Of a DNA stretch of 64,000 nt, positions 44,951-53,813 are shown in pieces. Numbering within the stretch: the stretch's first letter is position 1; the number at the start of each line of letters is the position of its first letter. Under the pieces are notes generated by a model. It did no database searches, was not told the DNA's origin, and saw nothing but the letters and a program-made list of their open reading frames with translations. Source of the stretch: Bradyrhizobium diazoefficiens (GTDB taxonomy: Bacteria > Pseudomonadota > Alphaproteobacteria > Rhizobiales > Xanthobacteraceae); NCBI RefSeq assembly GCF_018131185.1, contig NZ_JAFCJE010000008.1:124001-188000 (forward strand). Reading direction: 5' to 3'. A program made the translations under genes and the position numbers.

Positions 44951-46188
44951 GGCCTGTCGTCCGCCCGGCCGGCCTTGCCGGAGGTGCCCGGAGCTGCTTG
45001 CGGAGCCGCACCATCCGCGGCCTTCATGCTCGACAGGATCATTGGGCTCGCCGGCCCCGGCGAAACGACCTGGCCGGGGCGAACCCGCTGCAGCCCTTCG
45101 ACGATCACCCTGTCGCCGGCCGCGAGCCCGGCGATGACTGCCGCGATGGTCGGCGTCGATTGCCCGAGCTGGATGCGGCGCTGCTCGGCCTTGTCGTCGG
45201 CGCCCACTGCGAGAACATAATCGCCCTGCTGATCGGAGAGTACGGCGGAGCGCGGGATCGCCAGCACCTCGATCGGCTGGACCCCCTCCAGCACGACCGT
45301 CACGAATTCGCCGTCGGTCAGCTCGTGAACGGTGACGCCGGGCGCCGAGGACGCCCGCAGGATGGGATTGCCGATCTCGCCGCGCACGGTGATCGTGTCG
45401 GTGTTCTGGGCAATGGTGTTGTCGACGAAATTCAGTTTGCCGGACTGACCGTACATGCGACCGTCGGGCAGTCGCAGCCTGATGACGACGGCCTCCAGGC
45501 CGCCTTGCGGCCCGTATCGTTCCCGTAGTTCCAGTCCTTGGCGCAATGGCACGGGGAAGGTGACATACATCGGGTCCTGACTGACGATGGTGGTCAGCAC
45601 GCCCGAGCTTGGGCCGACGACGTTGCCTTCCGTCAAAGCCGTGCGTCCGATCTTGCCGGCGATCGGCGCGACGATCTTGGTGTAGTCGAGATTGATCCGG
45701 GAGGCCTGAGCCTGGGCTTGCGCGGCCTGGACCTGGGCTTCGAGGCTGAGCTGGTTCGCGATGGCGGCGTCGTAGGTGGATTGTTGCCCGGCAGGGCCTC
45801 CGAGCAGAGTCCGCGCACGTTCCGTCGTCTGCTTGGCATTCTCGAGTGTCGCCTGAAGCTGCGCCACCTGCGCCTGTTTCGACGCCAGATCCGCTTCGAA
45901 CGGGCCACGCTCGAGCCGGTAGAGCTCATCGCCTTTGCTGACCTCGGCGCCTTCCTCGAACAGGCGCCGTTCCAGAAATGCGGTGACGCGCGCAACGACA
46001 TTGACCCGGTTGATCGCCTCGATCCGCCCGAGAAATTCACTGCTCTCGGTGATGGGTCGCCTTGTCGCTTCCACCACGCCGACCGCGGGTGGCCCCGGCG
46101 CGGCGGGCTGGGTCCGGCCCGGCCCGCCGGCGATGATCGTCGGGAGAATTGCCACCAGCAGCCTGATCGAGACGCCAGCAAGGTTCAT
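44947..46188 (-). CDS. RND efflux periplasmic adaptor (MFP family)
   Basis: The protein is 413 residues from ATG 46188, with AAGGAG directly upstream. A signal peptide or anchor without a lipobox Cys is followed by barrel-sandwich half (IEAINRVNVVARVTAFLERRLFEEGAEVSKGDELYRLE). An alpha-hairpin (about 85-150), second barrel half and beta domain complete it. It bridges the inner-membrane pump and an outer-membrane channel. The Ala/Gln-rich hairpin is typical of AcrA-type adaptors. Confidence 0.93.
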   Translation of the reverse strand: MNLAGVSIRLLVAILPTIIAGGPGRTQPAAPGPPAVGVVEATRRPITESSEFLGRIEAINRVNVVARVTAFLERRLFEEGAEVSKGDELYRLERGPFEADLASKQAQVAQLQATLENAKQTTERARTLLGGPAGQQSTYDAAIANQLSLEAQVQAAQAQAQASRINLDYTKIVAPIAGKIGRTALTEGNVVGPSSGVLTTIVSQDPMYVTFPVPLRQGLELRERYGPQGGLEAVVIRLRLPDGRMYGQSGKLNFVDNTIAQNTDTITVRGEIGNPILRASSAPGVTVHELTDGEFVTVVLEGVQPIEVLAIPRSAVLSDQQGDYVLAVGADDKAEQRRIQLGQSTPTIAAVIAGLAAGDRVIVEGLQRVRPGQVVSPGPASPMILSSMKAADGAAPQAAPGTSGKAGRADDRP

Positions 46189-46243
46189 TGTCCGCTCCTT
46201 GCAACCGGGCTTGGGACCGGGCCGGTGCTTCACCGGCGCCTCC

Positions 46244-46486
46244 TTACTCCCGCGGTGCTCGATCGCCGCGCACGGGCTCGTCGTAACCCCTGCGCCGGCT
46301 ATAGAACATCAGTGCGATCAAGCCGCCGCCGGACACCAGCATCAGGATTGCAGCGCCCGCCAGGATGGCGTTGCGGTAAAACGGCATTGATGGCGCTTCC
46401 TGCCATACCGCCAGGGAGTACCAGGTCGCGAGAACGAGAAGCGCCGCGAGAATGGCTCCGAGAAGCCATAGGTTGGTGTGGCGCAC
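46244..46486 (-). CDS. Small two-helix membrane protein
   Basis: This 80-residue protein has transmembrane segments near residues 8-27 and 42-63 and a charged C-terminal tail (RRRGYDEPVRGDRAPRE). No family is recognised. It lies 55 nt upstream of the RND adaptor on the same strand and may be an accessory or the first gene of that operon. Confidence 0.6.
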   Translation of the reverse strand: MRHTNLWLLGAILAALLVLATWYSLAVWQEAPSMPFYRNAILAGAAILMLVSGGGLIALMFYSRRRGYDEPVRGDRAPRE

Positions 46487-46568
46487 GATCTCCTCCGTCG
46501 TCCGGCTTGGTGCTACCCGGCGCCTTCATGACCCGTCGGCTGCCCTGCGGTTGCGCAAGGCTGTGGGC

Positions 46569-46847
46569 CTAGCGCCACCGCCATCCGCAGCGCCGACGTC
46601 CGCGATGCCACCAGCAAACCCAGCGGCGGCTGCGCGGTCGCCGGCGGCGCCAGCCAGGACGAGGCGGCGGTCCCCATTGTGCCTGCGTCAGGAGATCCGG
46701 CCGCCGGTCGGTCTGGCCGAGATCGGGTGCGATCGGCATCGCTTCCGCAACCGCAATGAAGCGGACGCCGATGGCGCCGATCGCCGCGGCAGCTACGGCA
46801 TATCGGGCAAGGCCAAGGAAAGCGCGGCGGTTGGGCGTATCCATCAT
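46569..46847 (-). CDS. Tat-signal protein with an Arg/Trp-rich tail
   Basis: The protein is 92 residues from ATG 46847 behind AAGGAG. The N terminus NRRAFLGLARYAVAAAAIGAIGV is a twin-arginine signal. The last 35 residues are mostly Arg and Trp with two Cys (WVCWWHRGRRRCGWRWR). Similar small proteins occur in Bradyrhizobium by my recollection, with no known function. The cationic-aromatic tail suggests binding to envelope polymers or nucleic acid, but this is speculation. Confidence 0.6.
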   Translation of the reverse strand: MMDTPNRRAFLGLARYAVAAAAIGAIGVRFIAVAEAMPIAPDLGQTDRRPDLLTQAQWGPPPRPGWRRRRPRSRRWVCWWHRGRRRCGWRWR

Positions 46848-46861
46848 CTTCTCTCCTTGTG

Positions 46862-47419
46862 TTACGCAGTCCGTCGCACGGACTGAAGCGCGTAAAGCAG
46901 CCAGGCGAGGCCGTGCGAGATCAGGTCGACGCCAAGCAGGAATCCGAGGATCCACGGGCTCATGGTGACGAAGCTGAACAGGATCAGCGCGCCGGCGACC
47001 AACCCGAAGATGCCGGAGATCAGCATCATCCATCCGCTTTCGCGCCAATGGGCAAAGCTCAGCACGCATCGAATGACACCTGAGGCGATCAGGACCGCGC
47101 CTAGAAAATACGTGAGGACCAGGGCGCCGGAGGCGGGTTCGGTCAGCAGCACGAGCCCGAAGGCGACGTAAAGGGCGCCGAGCAGGATCTGCCACAGGAA
47201 GCCGCCCCATCCTTTGGTCCAGAAAGCGTGGACGATCTCGAATGCGCCGGCCGCGATCGCGGTCAATCCGATCAACTTCACGCTGATGATGGTCGCGAAC
47301 GCCACGTCGCTGAGGGCTGCGATACCGGCGGCGATCATGACGACGCCAAGGAGAGCGCAAACCCACAGGGGTGGAGGGCCCAGAGCTGCGATGCCGGACC
47401 GGCTGTCATAGACTGTCAT
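46862..47419 (-). CDS. HdeD family acid-resistance membrane protein (DUF308)
   Basis: This 185-residue protein has six evenly spaced hydrophobic helices with the HdeD/DUF308 pattern (LLGVVMIAAGIAALSDVAFATIISVKLIGLTAIAAGAFEIVHAF). In enterobacteria HdeD supports acid tolerance at high cell density. The gene stands 14 nt upstream of the Tat-signal gene, with which it may be co-transcribed. The gap 47420-47558 contains no gene I can support. Confidence 0.85.
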   Translation of the reverse strand: MTVYDSRSGIAALGPPPLWVCALLGVVMIAAGIAALSDVAFATIISVKLIGLTAIAAGAFEIVHAFWTKGWGGFLWQILLGALYVAFGLVLLTEPASGALVLTYFLGAVLIASGVIRCVLSFAHWRESGWMMLISGIFGLVAGALILFSFVTMSPWILGFLLGVDLISHGLAWLLYALQSVRRTA

Positions 47420-47558
47420 GCCACGCTCCTGATCTACTAGGGATCGCCACCCCGACGCGACGGTAGCTTTGGAGCCGGAGCGTCGACATCCGACGAAACC
47501 CTGAGCGACCGGGCGGGAATGTTCGCATGGAGTCTCGGGAGGGATCGCCCTGAACGAG

Positions 47559-48044
47559 CTAGCGCCTGCCGCGCGGACCGAGAGAGAGGTTGGTCACGCC
47601 CGCCGCCAGATTGATTCCAATGGATCGCTCGATCGAAAGCGGCTGCAACATCACGCTCCGGCGCGAGCCGCCAATCAGGACATTGGCCCCGAGGCCGGGG
47701 CCGAATGCGACATTGGCGCTCGCGCCCACATAGTTTCCACGCAGCGTACCGGGACCGATCCGCGAATTCTTGGCGAAGACCGCCCAGGAGAGACTACCCG
47801 CGGAGGTCGCTCCCAGGTCGAGACCGACGCGCCTTATGCGTCCCTCGTAGATGTATTGTCGAGGCGGTCTGCGGGCATAGAAGAAAGTACAGCGCAGCGA
47901 TTGCACCGATCCGAGGACCAAGCCCACGCGCGGTGAGCTGAGGCATAACAGTCTGCCGACCCGGAATGCGTCGGCGCGGGCGGGCGATGCGGCGGTGCAA
48001 AGCAACGCGCATGCAGCAAGGCAAAGGAACCGTATCATTGGCAT
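47559..48044 (-). CDS. DUF992 family exported protein
   Basis: This 161-residue protein has a signal peptide ending SPARA near residue 24. The mature region VGRLLCLSSPRVGLVLGSVQSLRCTFFY, then YEGRIRRVGLDLGATSAGSLSWAVFA and GNYVGASANVAFGPGLGANVLIGGSRRSVMLQPLSI, matches DUF992 closely, including the two Cys. Function is unknown; the family is periplasmic. The upstream membrane-protein gene ends at the base just before its start. Confidence 0.85.
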   Translation of the reverse strand: MPMIRFLCLAACALLCTAASPARADAFRVGRLLCLSSPRVGLVLGSVQSLRCTFFYARRPPRQYIYEGRIRRVGLDLGATSAGSLSWAVFAKNSRIGPGTLRGNYVGASANVAFGPGLGANVLIGGSRRSVMLQPLSIERSIGINLAAGVTNLSLGPRGRR

Positions 48045-48638
48045 TCAAGCCTCCATCTGGTCGTTCACGGGCGCGGCCGCGGGTCGTCGATCCTGGCGAA
48101 GCCAGAACGTGATGCCGAGGCCGATCAACAGCACCGCGCCAAGCAGGAAGAAAAAGACGGATTGCTTCAGCCAGGATATCGCCGGAACGGTCACGCCCAT
48201 CGCAAGGCCCAGAAATGAAATCTGTAGCGACAGAAGGCTGACGCCCGCGAGGAAAGTGCCGAGCGCGAGCAACGTCAGCAGGACCAAGCCGGTCGCCGGT
48301 GTCGGGAGCAATTGCTGGACCCCCGACATCAGCATGATGTTCATCGTGACCAGGACGGCGATCCAGTGCAGCGCCTGGGTCCAGATCAATCGGAGCTGGG
48401 CGTCCTTGCCTTGTGTCTCCGGCCATTTCGTGACGACGCAGACCACGCCGATGGCGAGCGCCAGGAATTCCCAGTAGCCGACGAGAGGCTGGTGGGAGAC
48501 GTTGGTATAGGCGACGCCTGCGACGGCGAGCACCAGCGCCACCACATAAGGGAGTTGCTGCCACAAGAAACGGGCCATGTTGAAATGAGGCGCGGCAGGC
48601 TCCGTGCCCTCGTTCCGTTGTAGATCGGTCTCGCTCAT
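48045..48638 (-). CDS. Hypothetical membrane protein, six helices
   Basis: This 197-residue protein has about six hydrophobic segments between residues 28 and 180 and polar ends. GYWEFLALAIGVVCVVTKWPETQGKDAQLRLIWTQALHW resembles conserved rhizobial membrane proteins without assigned function. It is adjacent to the DUF992 and AI-2E-type genes on the same strand. Confidence 0.65.
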   Translation of the reverse strand: MSETDLQRNEGTEPAAPHFNMARFLWQQLPYVVALVLAVAGVAYTNVSHQPLVGYWEFLALAIGVVCVVTKWPETQGKDAQLRLIWTQALHWIAVLVTMNIMLMSGVQQLLPTPATGLVLLTLLALGTFLAGVSLLSLQISFLGLAMGVTVPAISWLKQSVFFFLLGAVLLIGLGITFWLRQDRRPAAAPVNDQMEA

Positions 48639-48649
48639 GATCTACTCAC

Positions 48650-49771
48650 TCACGATCGGTTGCTGCCGAACGTCGGCTTGGGGTCGTCGCCGAGATAGTC
48701 CTCGACGTAGAACCGGATAATTGCGACACGGCCGATTGCCACCAGGGGCATGGCCATCGCGATGCCCAGGACGCCGAACAGTGCGCCAAGCATCACGATC
48801 GCGACGAGCGTCCAGGCTGGAGGGATCTCGACCGCCTGACGGTGGATCAGCGGGCCGATCACGTAGCCTTCGATCGACTGGATGATCGTGTAGATGAGCA
48901 CGGCCCAGATCAGAAGCGAGCCGCCGAGTGGCATTGCGACCAGCGCGATCGGAAGCGCCGCCACGATCGGTCCGAGGTATGGAATGAAGTTCGACAAGCC
49001 TGCCTGCAGTCCGAGCACCAGAGGTCCAGGCAGCCCGACCAGATAGAGTGCGACCCAGACGCACAGCGTCATGAGAATGATCCGGATGAACTGTCCGATC
49101 AGCCACAACCGCATCACGCTGCCCATCTCGTCCATGACCGCTCTTGTTCGCGCGCGGTAGGGTCGCTTCACCAACATGACCAGGCTCTCGCGATGGCTGG
49201 TCGGATCGAAGGCGAAGAGGATTCCGAGGAATACGATGACCAGCGCGCCGGTCAGAAGACTCGATGCTCCGCCGAGCACGAACTGGGCGTGGCTGAGAAA
49301 ACGCCCCTGGTCCGAGAACAGCCATTGCGCAAAGTCGCGGCCCCATTCCGGACCGAGCAGGTCGACGCCGTAGGACAGGAGATGCTCCTGCAGGACGTCG
49401 ATCTGGCTGTCCATGACCTTCAGCAGCAGGCGGGTCTGCTCTGGTAGCTTGCCAGCGCCCCATACCAGTCCAAATCCCGACAGGGCGGAGAACAGCAGCA
49501 GGACGATCGTCAGCCGCCAGACGCGAGCGAGCGGAAGGATCGGGGCCAGCGCCCTTGCGCAGGCATCCAGAAATGCGCCGAACAACACGCCTGCAAAGAT
49601 GAGCAGGAGACTGGACACTGTCTGCCACGCCAGGAACAGGAGGACGCAGGCAGCGAGCAGGCTGAGCGCGGTCGCGAGAACGCCGCGCCCGGCTTGCTCC
49701 GGCAGGCCGCTGGACTCCTCGTGCGGAACGAGTTCGCGAAGCCGCTCCGGCCCTGTTCTGGAATCGCTCAT
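48650..49771 (-). CDS. AI-2E family transporter (PerM/TqsA type)
   Basis: The protein is 373 residues from ATG 49771; TTG 49783 would add four residues. It has the AI-2E_transport layout: two N-terminal helix pairs, a cytoplasmic or periplasmic helical hairpin (about 90-150) and four C-terminal helices, with GLSNFIPYLGPIVAALPIALVA as the family signature. Members export autoinducer-2 or act as sodium/proton antiporters; the role here is unknown. It lies with stress-type membrane genes. Confidence 0.87.
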   Translation of the reverse strand: MSDSRTGPERLRELVPHEESSGLPEQAGRGVLATALSLLAACVLLFLAWQTVSSLLLIFAGVLFGAFLDACARALAPILPLARVWRLTIVLLLFSALSGFGLVWGAGKLPEQTRLLLKVMDSQIDVLQEHLLSYGVDLLGPEWGRDFAQWLFSDQGRFLSHAQFVLGGASSLLTGALVIVFLGILFAFDPTSHRESLVMLVKRPYRARTRAVMDEMGSVMRLWLIGQFIRIILMTLCVWVALYLVGLPGPLVLGLQAGLSNFIPYLGPIVAALPIALVAMPLGGSLLIWAVLIYTIIQSIEGYVIGPLIHRQAVEIPPAWTLVAIVMLGALFGVLGIAMAMPLVAIGRVAIIRFYVEDYLGDDPKPTFGSNRS

Positions 49772-49812
49772 GGATCGGTCCAATCGCGAGGGTGGATGAT
49801 CGTTCGCGGCAC

Positions 49813-50049
49813 CTAGGTGCGGACGCGCCGGCTGCCGAAATGCGGATGCTTGCCGCCGCGATGGCGCCAGTAGCGGTGCTTGGTCGGGTTCGTATTGACA
49901 TTGGGCGCCACGTTCTTCGCCGACGCGCCGGTGTCCTTCGGCGCCAGCACTCCCTTGTCAGTCGACTGGGCCAGCAACGGGGTTGGAGTTACGGAAATCG
50001 CCACCAACCCGCCCAGGATCAGGGCGCCCCAGATGGTTCGAATGCTCAT
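49813..50049 (-). CDS. Small exported hypothetical protein
   Basis: The protein is 78 residues from ATG 50049; GGAGGCG immediately upstream favours this over ATG 50061. A signal peptide ends PLLAQ near residue 28. The mature peptide is polar and ends in a basic His/Arg stretch (HRYWRHRGGKHPHFGSRRVR). Function unknown. Confidence 0.6.
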   Translation of the reverse strand: MSIRTIWGALILGGLVAISVTPTPLLAQSTDKGVLAPKDTGASAKNVAPNVNTNPTKHRYWRHRGGKHPHFGSRRVRT

Positions 50050-50079
50050 ATTCGCCTCCATGCAGCCAAGGACCAGGAC

Positions 50080-51519
50080 TCAAATCGAGATGGCTCCGGT
50101 GGACAGTGCGTAGACGCCGACACATGCGGCGACCGTGATCACCGCAAAGAGGACTGCCTCGAATGGCCTGAATGCCGCTTCCTTGCGCTCGCGCCGGGCG
50201 AGAAGAAACAGCAGCGTGCCGGGCGCATAGAGGATCGAGGACAGCAGGAGAAACTTCGGCCCGCCTGCGTAGATCATGCCGGCCGCGTAGACCGTCGCGA
50301 CTGCCGAGCGGATCCAATCAACGACACGGGCGCGTTCGCCGGCGCCGTAGGCCTCGCCGGTCCAGGCGAGCTTGAGACCGTAAGCCGCAACAAAGAAATA
50401 CGGGATCAGCGTCATCGCGCTCGTCATCTTCAAGGCGAGCGTGAAGGCATATTCCGCAAACCAGGTGACGAGGAGGAAAGTCTGGATGACGCAGTTGGTG
50501 AGCCAGAGCGCTCCAGCAGGGACCTTGTACGCGTTCACTGTTGCGAGAAAGGACGGCATGGTGCGGTGGACCGCCGCGGAATGCAGCACCTCAGCCGCCA
50601 GGAGTGACCAGGACAGGTAGTTGCCGAGGACCGAGATCAGGAGTGCCACGCTGATGAACATGCTGCCCCAGCGGCCGACGATCGCTTCCATGACCCCGGC
50701 CATGGATGGCGTCGGCAGATCCGCCAGTTCCGGCCGCAGCAGCACGCCATAGGACAGCAATGTCACGAGGACGAGCAAGCTGAGCACCGTCAGAAAGCCG
50801 GCAATGGTTGCAAACCCAACATCGGTGCGGCTCCTGGCATAGCGGGAATAGACACTGGCGCCTTCAATCCCGACGAACACGAACACGGTCAGGAGCATCG
50901 TGCCGCGAACCTGGGTGAGCACATTTGAATGCTCAGGCTGCTCCGTTCCCGTGAAGTTCATGGAGAAAAGCCCGCCGTCGAAGGCGATGGCCGCGGCCGC
51001 GATGAACAGCAGGATCGGGATGATCTTGGCGTAGGTCGCGATCGTATTGAGCGTGGCGGCGTTTTTGATGCCGCGCAGCAGCAGAATGTGCACGCTCCAC
51101 AGCAGGACGGACGCCGAAGCGATCGCCACCGCCGTTGTACCGTCACCGAAGACAGGAAAGAACTGTCCGAGTGTTGCCTTGATCAAGACGAGACAGGCGA
51201 CATCCGCAAGGCAGCATCCGATCCAGTACCCCACGGCCGAAGCGAAGCCGATATACTCGCCGAAGCCGGCCCTGGCGTAGGCATAGATGCCGGCGTCGAG
51301 GTCCGGCTTTCGGTACGACAAGGCCTGGAACACGAAGGCGAGCATCAGCATGCCGGAGCCTGCGATCGTCCAGGCGATCATCGCGCCGAGCGCACCCGTG
51401 GTCCGCCCGAATGATGCAGGGAGTGCGAAAATGCCGGAGCCGACCATCGACCCCACCACGAGCGCGATGAGCGCATTGCGCGAGAGTTTTTGGTCGACCT
51501 CATTCGGTAACGAAGCCAT
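50080..51519 (-). CDS. APC family basic amino acid antiporter (ArcD-like), copy 1
   Basis: The protein is 479 residues from ATG 51519. It has 12 helices, with GSMVGSGIFALPASFGRTTGALGAMIAWTIAG at TM1 and TM2, as in arginine/ornithine and polyamine antiporters. It is about half identical by eye to the protein at 53814, which precedes arginine deiminase. Amino acid exchange or proton-consuming pH homeostasis is likely. The two copies face opposite directions. Confidence 0.88.
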   Translation of the reverse strand: MASLPNEVDQKLSRNALIALVVGSMVGSGIFALPASFGRTTGALGAMIAWTIAGSGMLMLAFVFQALSYRKPDLDAGIYAYARAGFGEYIGFASAVGYWIGCCLADVACLVLIKATLGQFFPVFGDGTTAVAIASASVLLWSVHILLLRGIKNAATLNTIATYAKIIPILLFIAAAAIAFDGGLFSMNFTGTEQPEHSNVLTQVRGTMLLTVFVFVGIEGASVYSRYARSRTDVGFATIAGFLTVLSLLVLVTLLSYGVLLRPELADLPTPSMAGVMEAIVGRWGSMFISVALLISVLGNYLSWSLLAAEVLHSAAVHRTMPSFLATVNAYKVPAGALWLTNCVIQTFLLVTWFAEYAFTLALKMTSAMTLIPYFFVAAYGLKLAWTGEAYGAGERARVVDWIRSAVATVYAAGMIYAGGPKFLLLSSILYAPGTLLFLLARRERKEAAFRPFEAVLFAVITVAACVGVYALSTGAISI

Positions 51520-51608
51520 GGCAAGATGGCCTTCCAATCCGCGATCGGCGGACACCGATGCCGCTCGATCCCGGCGAAGACCTTAGAGGCGGCTTTCCCG
51601 CTGGCACA

Positions 51609-51890
51609 TCAGGGATTCTCTGTAGGAAGCAGGGGCAGGAAATGGCCAGTCGGTTCTGCGCCGCCTGCAGGCCGTAGCAGTGGGGCGGTCGTGCCTTCGT
51701 TGGGATCCGATGATGGCCCGGGAGCGGCCGCCAAAAGCACGACGCCGGCACGGCAGAATTCACCGGCCTTCGCGAGCTCGGCCGCAATGCGTTGGGCGTG
51801 CAGAACTGCCGCATCCTGATCGGAATATTCGCAGCCGATCCCATCGGGAGTGAGACCGTATCTGTCGACGATGTGAAAATAGAAGCGCAT
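51609..51890 (-). CDS. DUF6894 family small protein
   Basis: This 93-residue protein begins MRFYFHIVDRYGLTPDGIGCEYSDQDAAVLHAQRIAAEL, the DUF6894 pattern of a short strand pair and helix. The C-terminal third is Pro/Gly-rich and unlike the family, perhaps a run-on. Function unknown. A second member lies at 63749. Confidence 0.6.
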   Translation of the reverse strand: MRFYFHIVDRYGLTPDGIGCEYSDQDAAVLHAQRIAAELAKAGEFCRAGVVLLAAAPGPSSDPNEGTTAPLLRPAGGAEPTGHFLPLLPTENP

Positions 51891-52145
51891 GTCAGCGGAT
51901 TAGTCCGCGCGGCGACCATCTCCTAGTGACAAACGCGTAAGGCGCCCCCTCCAAAAGGAGGACAGGTGAGCGGCGGTTCCAGATTTCCGCATTGTAATGG
52001 GCGGGACGGTCGCTGCGGATCGCCAGTAAATTGCAGGGCAAACAGAGTGGTTTCCCCGCCGGCATTCGGGTGATTGTCCGATGCCGTCCTCTGATCGCGG
52101 GGAATAGCATAGGCCCTGTCAGCAAGCGCTGAGAGGAGACGAGCG

Positions 52146-52859
52146 ATGTCGAACTACGATCAGAACCTGACGGCCGCGCGTGCGGGCGGTGGTGGCGCAA
52201 TCGCGGTGGATGCCGGACTGCGTGACTACATGATGCGCATCTACAATTACATGGCCGCCGGCGTCGGCCTGACCGCCGTCGTCGCGTGGCTGACCTATCA
52301 ACTGACCGGTCCCGCCTTGCTGCAGAGTCCGCTGATGTGGGTCTTCATCCTGGCGCCGTTGGCGCTGGTCTTCTTCATCGGTTCGCGCATCGATACGCTG
52401 TCGGTATCAACGGCACGGCTTCTGTTCTTCATCTATGCCGCCCTGGTCGGCGTGTCGCTCTCGACGCTGTTTCACATCTACACCAATGCGTCGATCACGC
52501 GCGTCTTCTTCATCGCGGCAGCAACCTTCGGAGCGCTCAGCGTATTCGGCTACACCACACGACGCGACCTGTCCGGTCTCGGCACCTTCTTGTTCATGGG
52601 CCTGATCGGCGTCATCATCACCAGCCTGGTCAACTTCTTCCTGCAGTCTTCCGGGCTGGACTGGCTGATCTCGGTCGTTGGCGTCGGTGTGTTTGCCGGA
52701 CTCACGGCCTACGACACGCAGCGGATCAAGGCGATGTACGACGGCAGGGATGATGAAACGTCGGCTGGCCGCAAGTCCCTGATTTCGGCACTGTCGCTCT
52801 ACCTCAATTTCATCAACCTGTTCATGATGCTGCTGCGCCTCGCCGGTGGTCGGCGCTGA
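52146..52859 (+). CDS. Bax inhibitor-1/YccA family membrane protein
   Basis: This 237-residue protein has seven transmembrane helices and the family C-terminal region (VGVFAGLTAYDTQRIKAMYD, LYLNFINLFMMLLRLAGGRR). It has a GAGAGGAG ribosome site. Bacterial members are inner-membrane proteins linked to calcium or proton leak and FtsH (YccA) or stress tolerance. The 255-nt upstream gap probably carries its promoter; I see no clear elements. Confidence 0.93.
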   Translation: MSNYDQNLTAARAGGGGAIAVDAGLRDYMMRIYNYMAAGVGLTAVVAWLTYQLTGPALLQSPLMWVFILAPLALVFFIGSRIDTLSVSTARLLFFIYAALVGVSLSTLFHIYTNASITRVFFIAAATFGALSVFGYTTRRDLSGLGTFLFMGLIGVIITSLVNFFLQSSGLDWLISVVGVGVFAGLTAYDTQRIKAMYDGRDDETSAGRKSLISALSLYLNFINLFMMLLRLAGGRR

Positions 52860-52878
52860 GCAGGCCGAAGGCGGCCGT

Positions 52879-53382
52879 TCAGGCCGCCGGCCGTTCAGCC
52901 GCGCTTGCGAGCGCGTCGCGCAAGGCCTGTTCCTTGGTGTCATCCAGCGACGTTTTCAGCACAGTCCCCCCGGCGTCCTTGATCTCCTTCAGCACCTTGT
53001 CCGCCGTCATGTTCTTGATCAGGACGAACAAGGCGGCGTTGCCGGTGTGAAGCGAAGCAGACAATTCCTTCATGAAGGCGTCGTCGATGCCGAAATCGGA
53101 CAGGGCGCCGCCGAGCGCGCCGGATGCCGCGCCGACCGCGACACCGAGGATCGGATTGAGGAAGATCACGCCGATCAGGAGACCCCAGAAACTTCCGGTC
53201 ATCGCGCCCACCGCCGTCGTGTTGACGAGTTGATTGAGCTTGATGCCGCCGGAATCGGTTTTCACGGCGATCACGGCGTCGCTGAGTGTGATCAGATATT
53301 CCTTCTGCAGCCTGAGCAGCCGTTGACGCACTTCTTCGGCCTTCGCCTCGGATGGATACACGATCGCTACGAGATCGGACAT
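52879..53382 (-). CDS. DUF1269 family membrane protein
   Basis: The protein is 167 residues from ATG 53382. The pattern is MSDLVAIVYPSEAKAEEVRQRLLRLQKEYLITLSDAVI, then a Gly/Ala-rich transmembrane hairpin (about 65-95) and a C-terminal helix-strand domain (LIKNMTADKVLKEI), matching DUF1269. Function unknown; often found near stress genes. It is convergent with the Bax inhibitor-1 gene. Confidence 0.85.
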   Translation of the reverse strand: MSDLVAIVYPSEAKAEEVRQRLLRLQKEYLITLSDAVIAVKTDSGGIKLNQLVNTTAVGAMTGSFWGLLIGVIFLNPILGVAVGAASGALGGALSDFGIDDAFMKELSASLHTGNAALFVLIKNMTADKVLKEIKDAGGTVLKTSLDDTKEQALRDALASAAERPAA

Positions 53383-53501
53383 GCAAGCCTCCTGCTGGGT
53401 CGAGCTCCGCCGGCCAAGCCTGGGAGGCCCGGCGGGACACACCGAAAGATTAGCTGCAGGCTCCCCGGCGCGGCATCGGAGAAAACCCCGGGAGGTGTGG
53501 G

Positions 53502-53714
53502 ATGAATGTTCCTGATCATCTCCATGGAGGGACGGCGGATCCGATCCATTCCCAACCGATGCTTGAGCTCCCGCCTCCCACGGCCACAGGCATCGACATA
53601 CTGAACGGCAGTGCCTGGCGCGAAGAGAAAACGGCTCCCCAACGGCTGCGTAATGCGTCTTCATCGGGAGCGCTCCTTCATTGGCGAGGAGAATCCCGAT
53701 CCTCGACTAGGTAA
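53502..53714 (+). CDS. Doubtful small ORF with a good ribosome site
   Basis: This 70-residue frame begins six bases after GGAGG (53491-53495). The predicted peptide has no signal, helix or recognised domain. It sits in the 430-nt gap between the DUF1269 and ArcD-like genes, which shows no other candidate gene. It may be an unrelated open frame in GC-rich DNA. Confidence 0.22.
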   Translation: MNVPDHLHGGTADPIHSQPMLELPPPTATGIDILNGSAWREEKTAPQRLRNASSSGALLHWRGESRSSTR

Positions 53715-53813
53715 TCACCCGATATTCCAGCCCCGGCGCAAGGCGCATGGTGCAACCGGTGGACAAGTCGATCGGCCGGGATGCAACGCAAGCTCGTGTC
53801 GCGAGGTCTTCAC

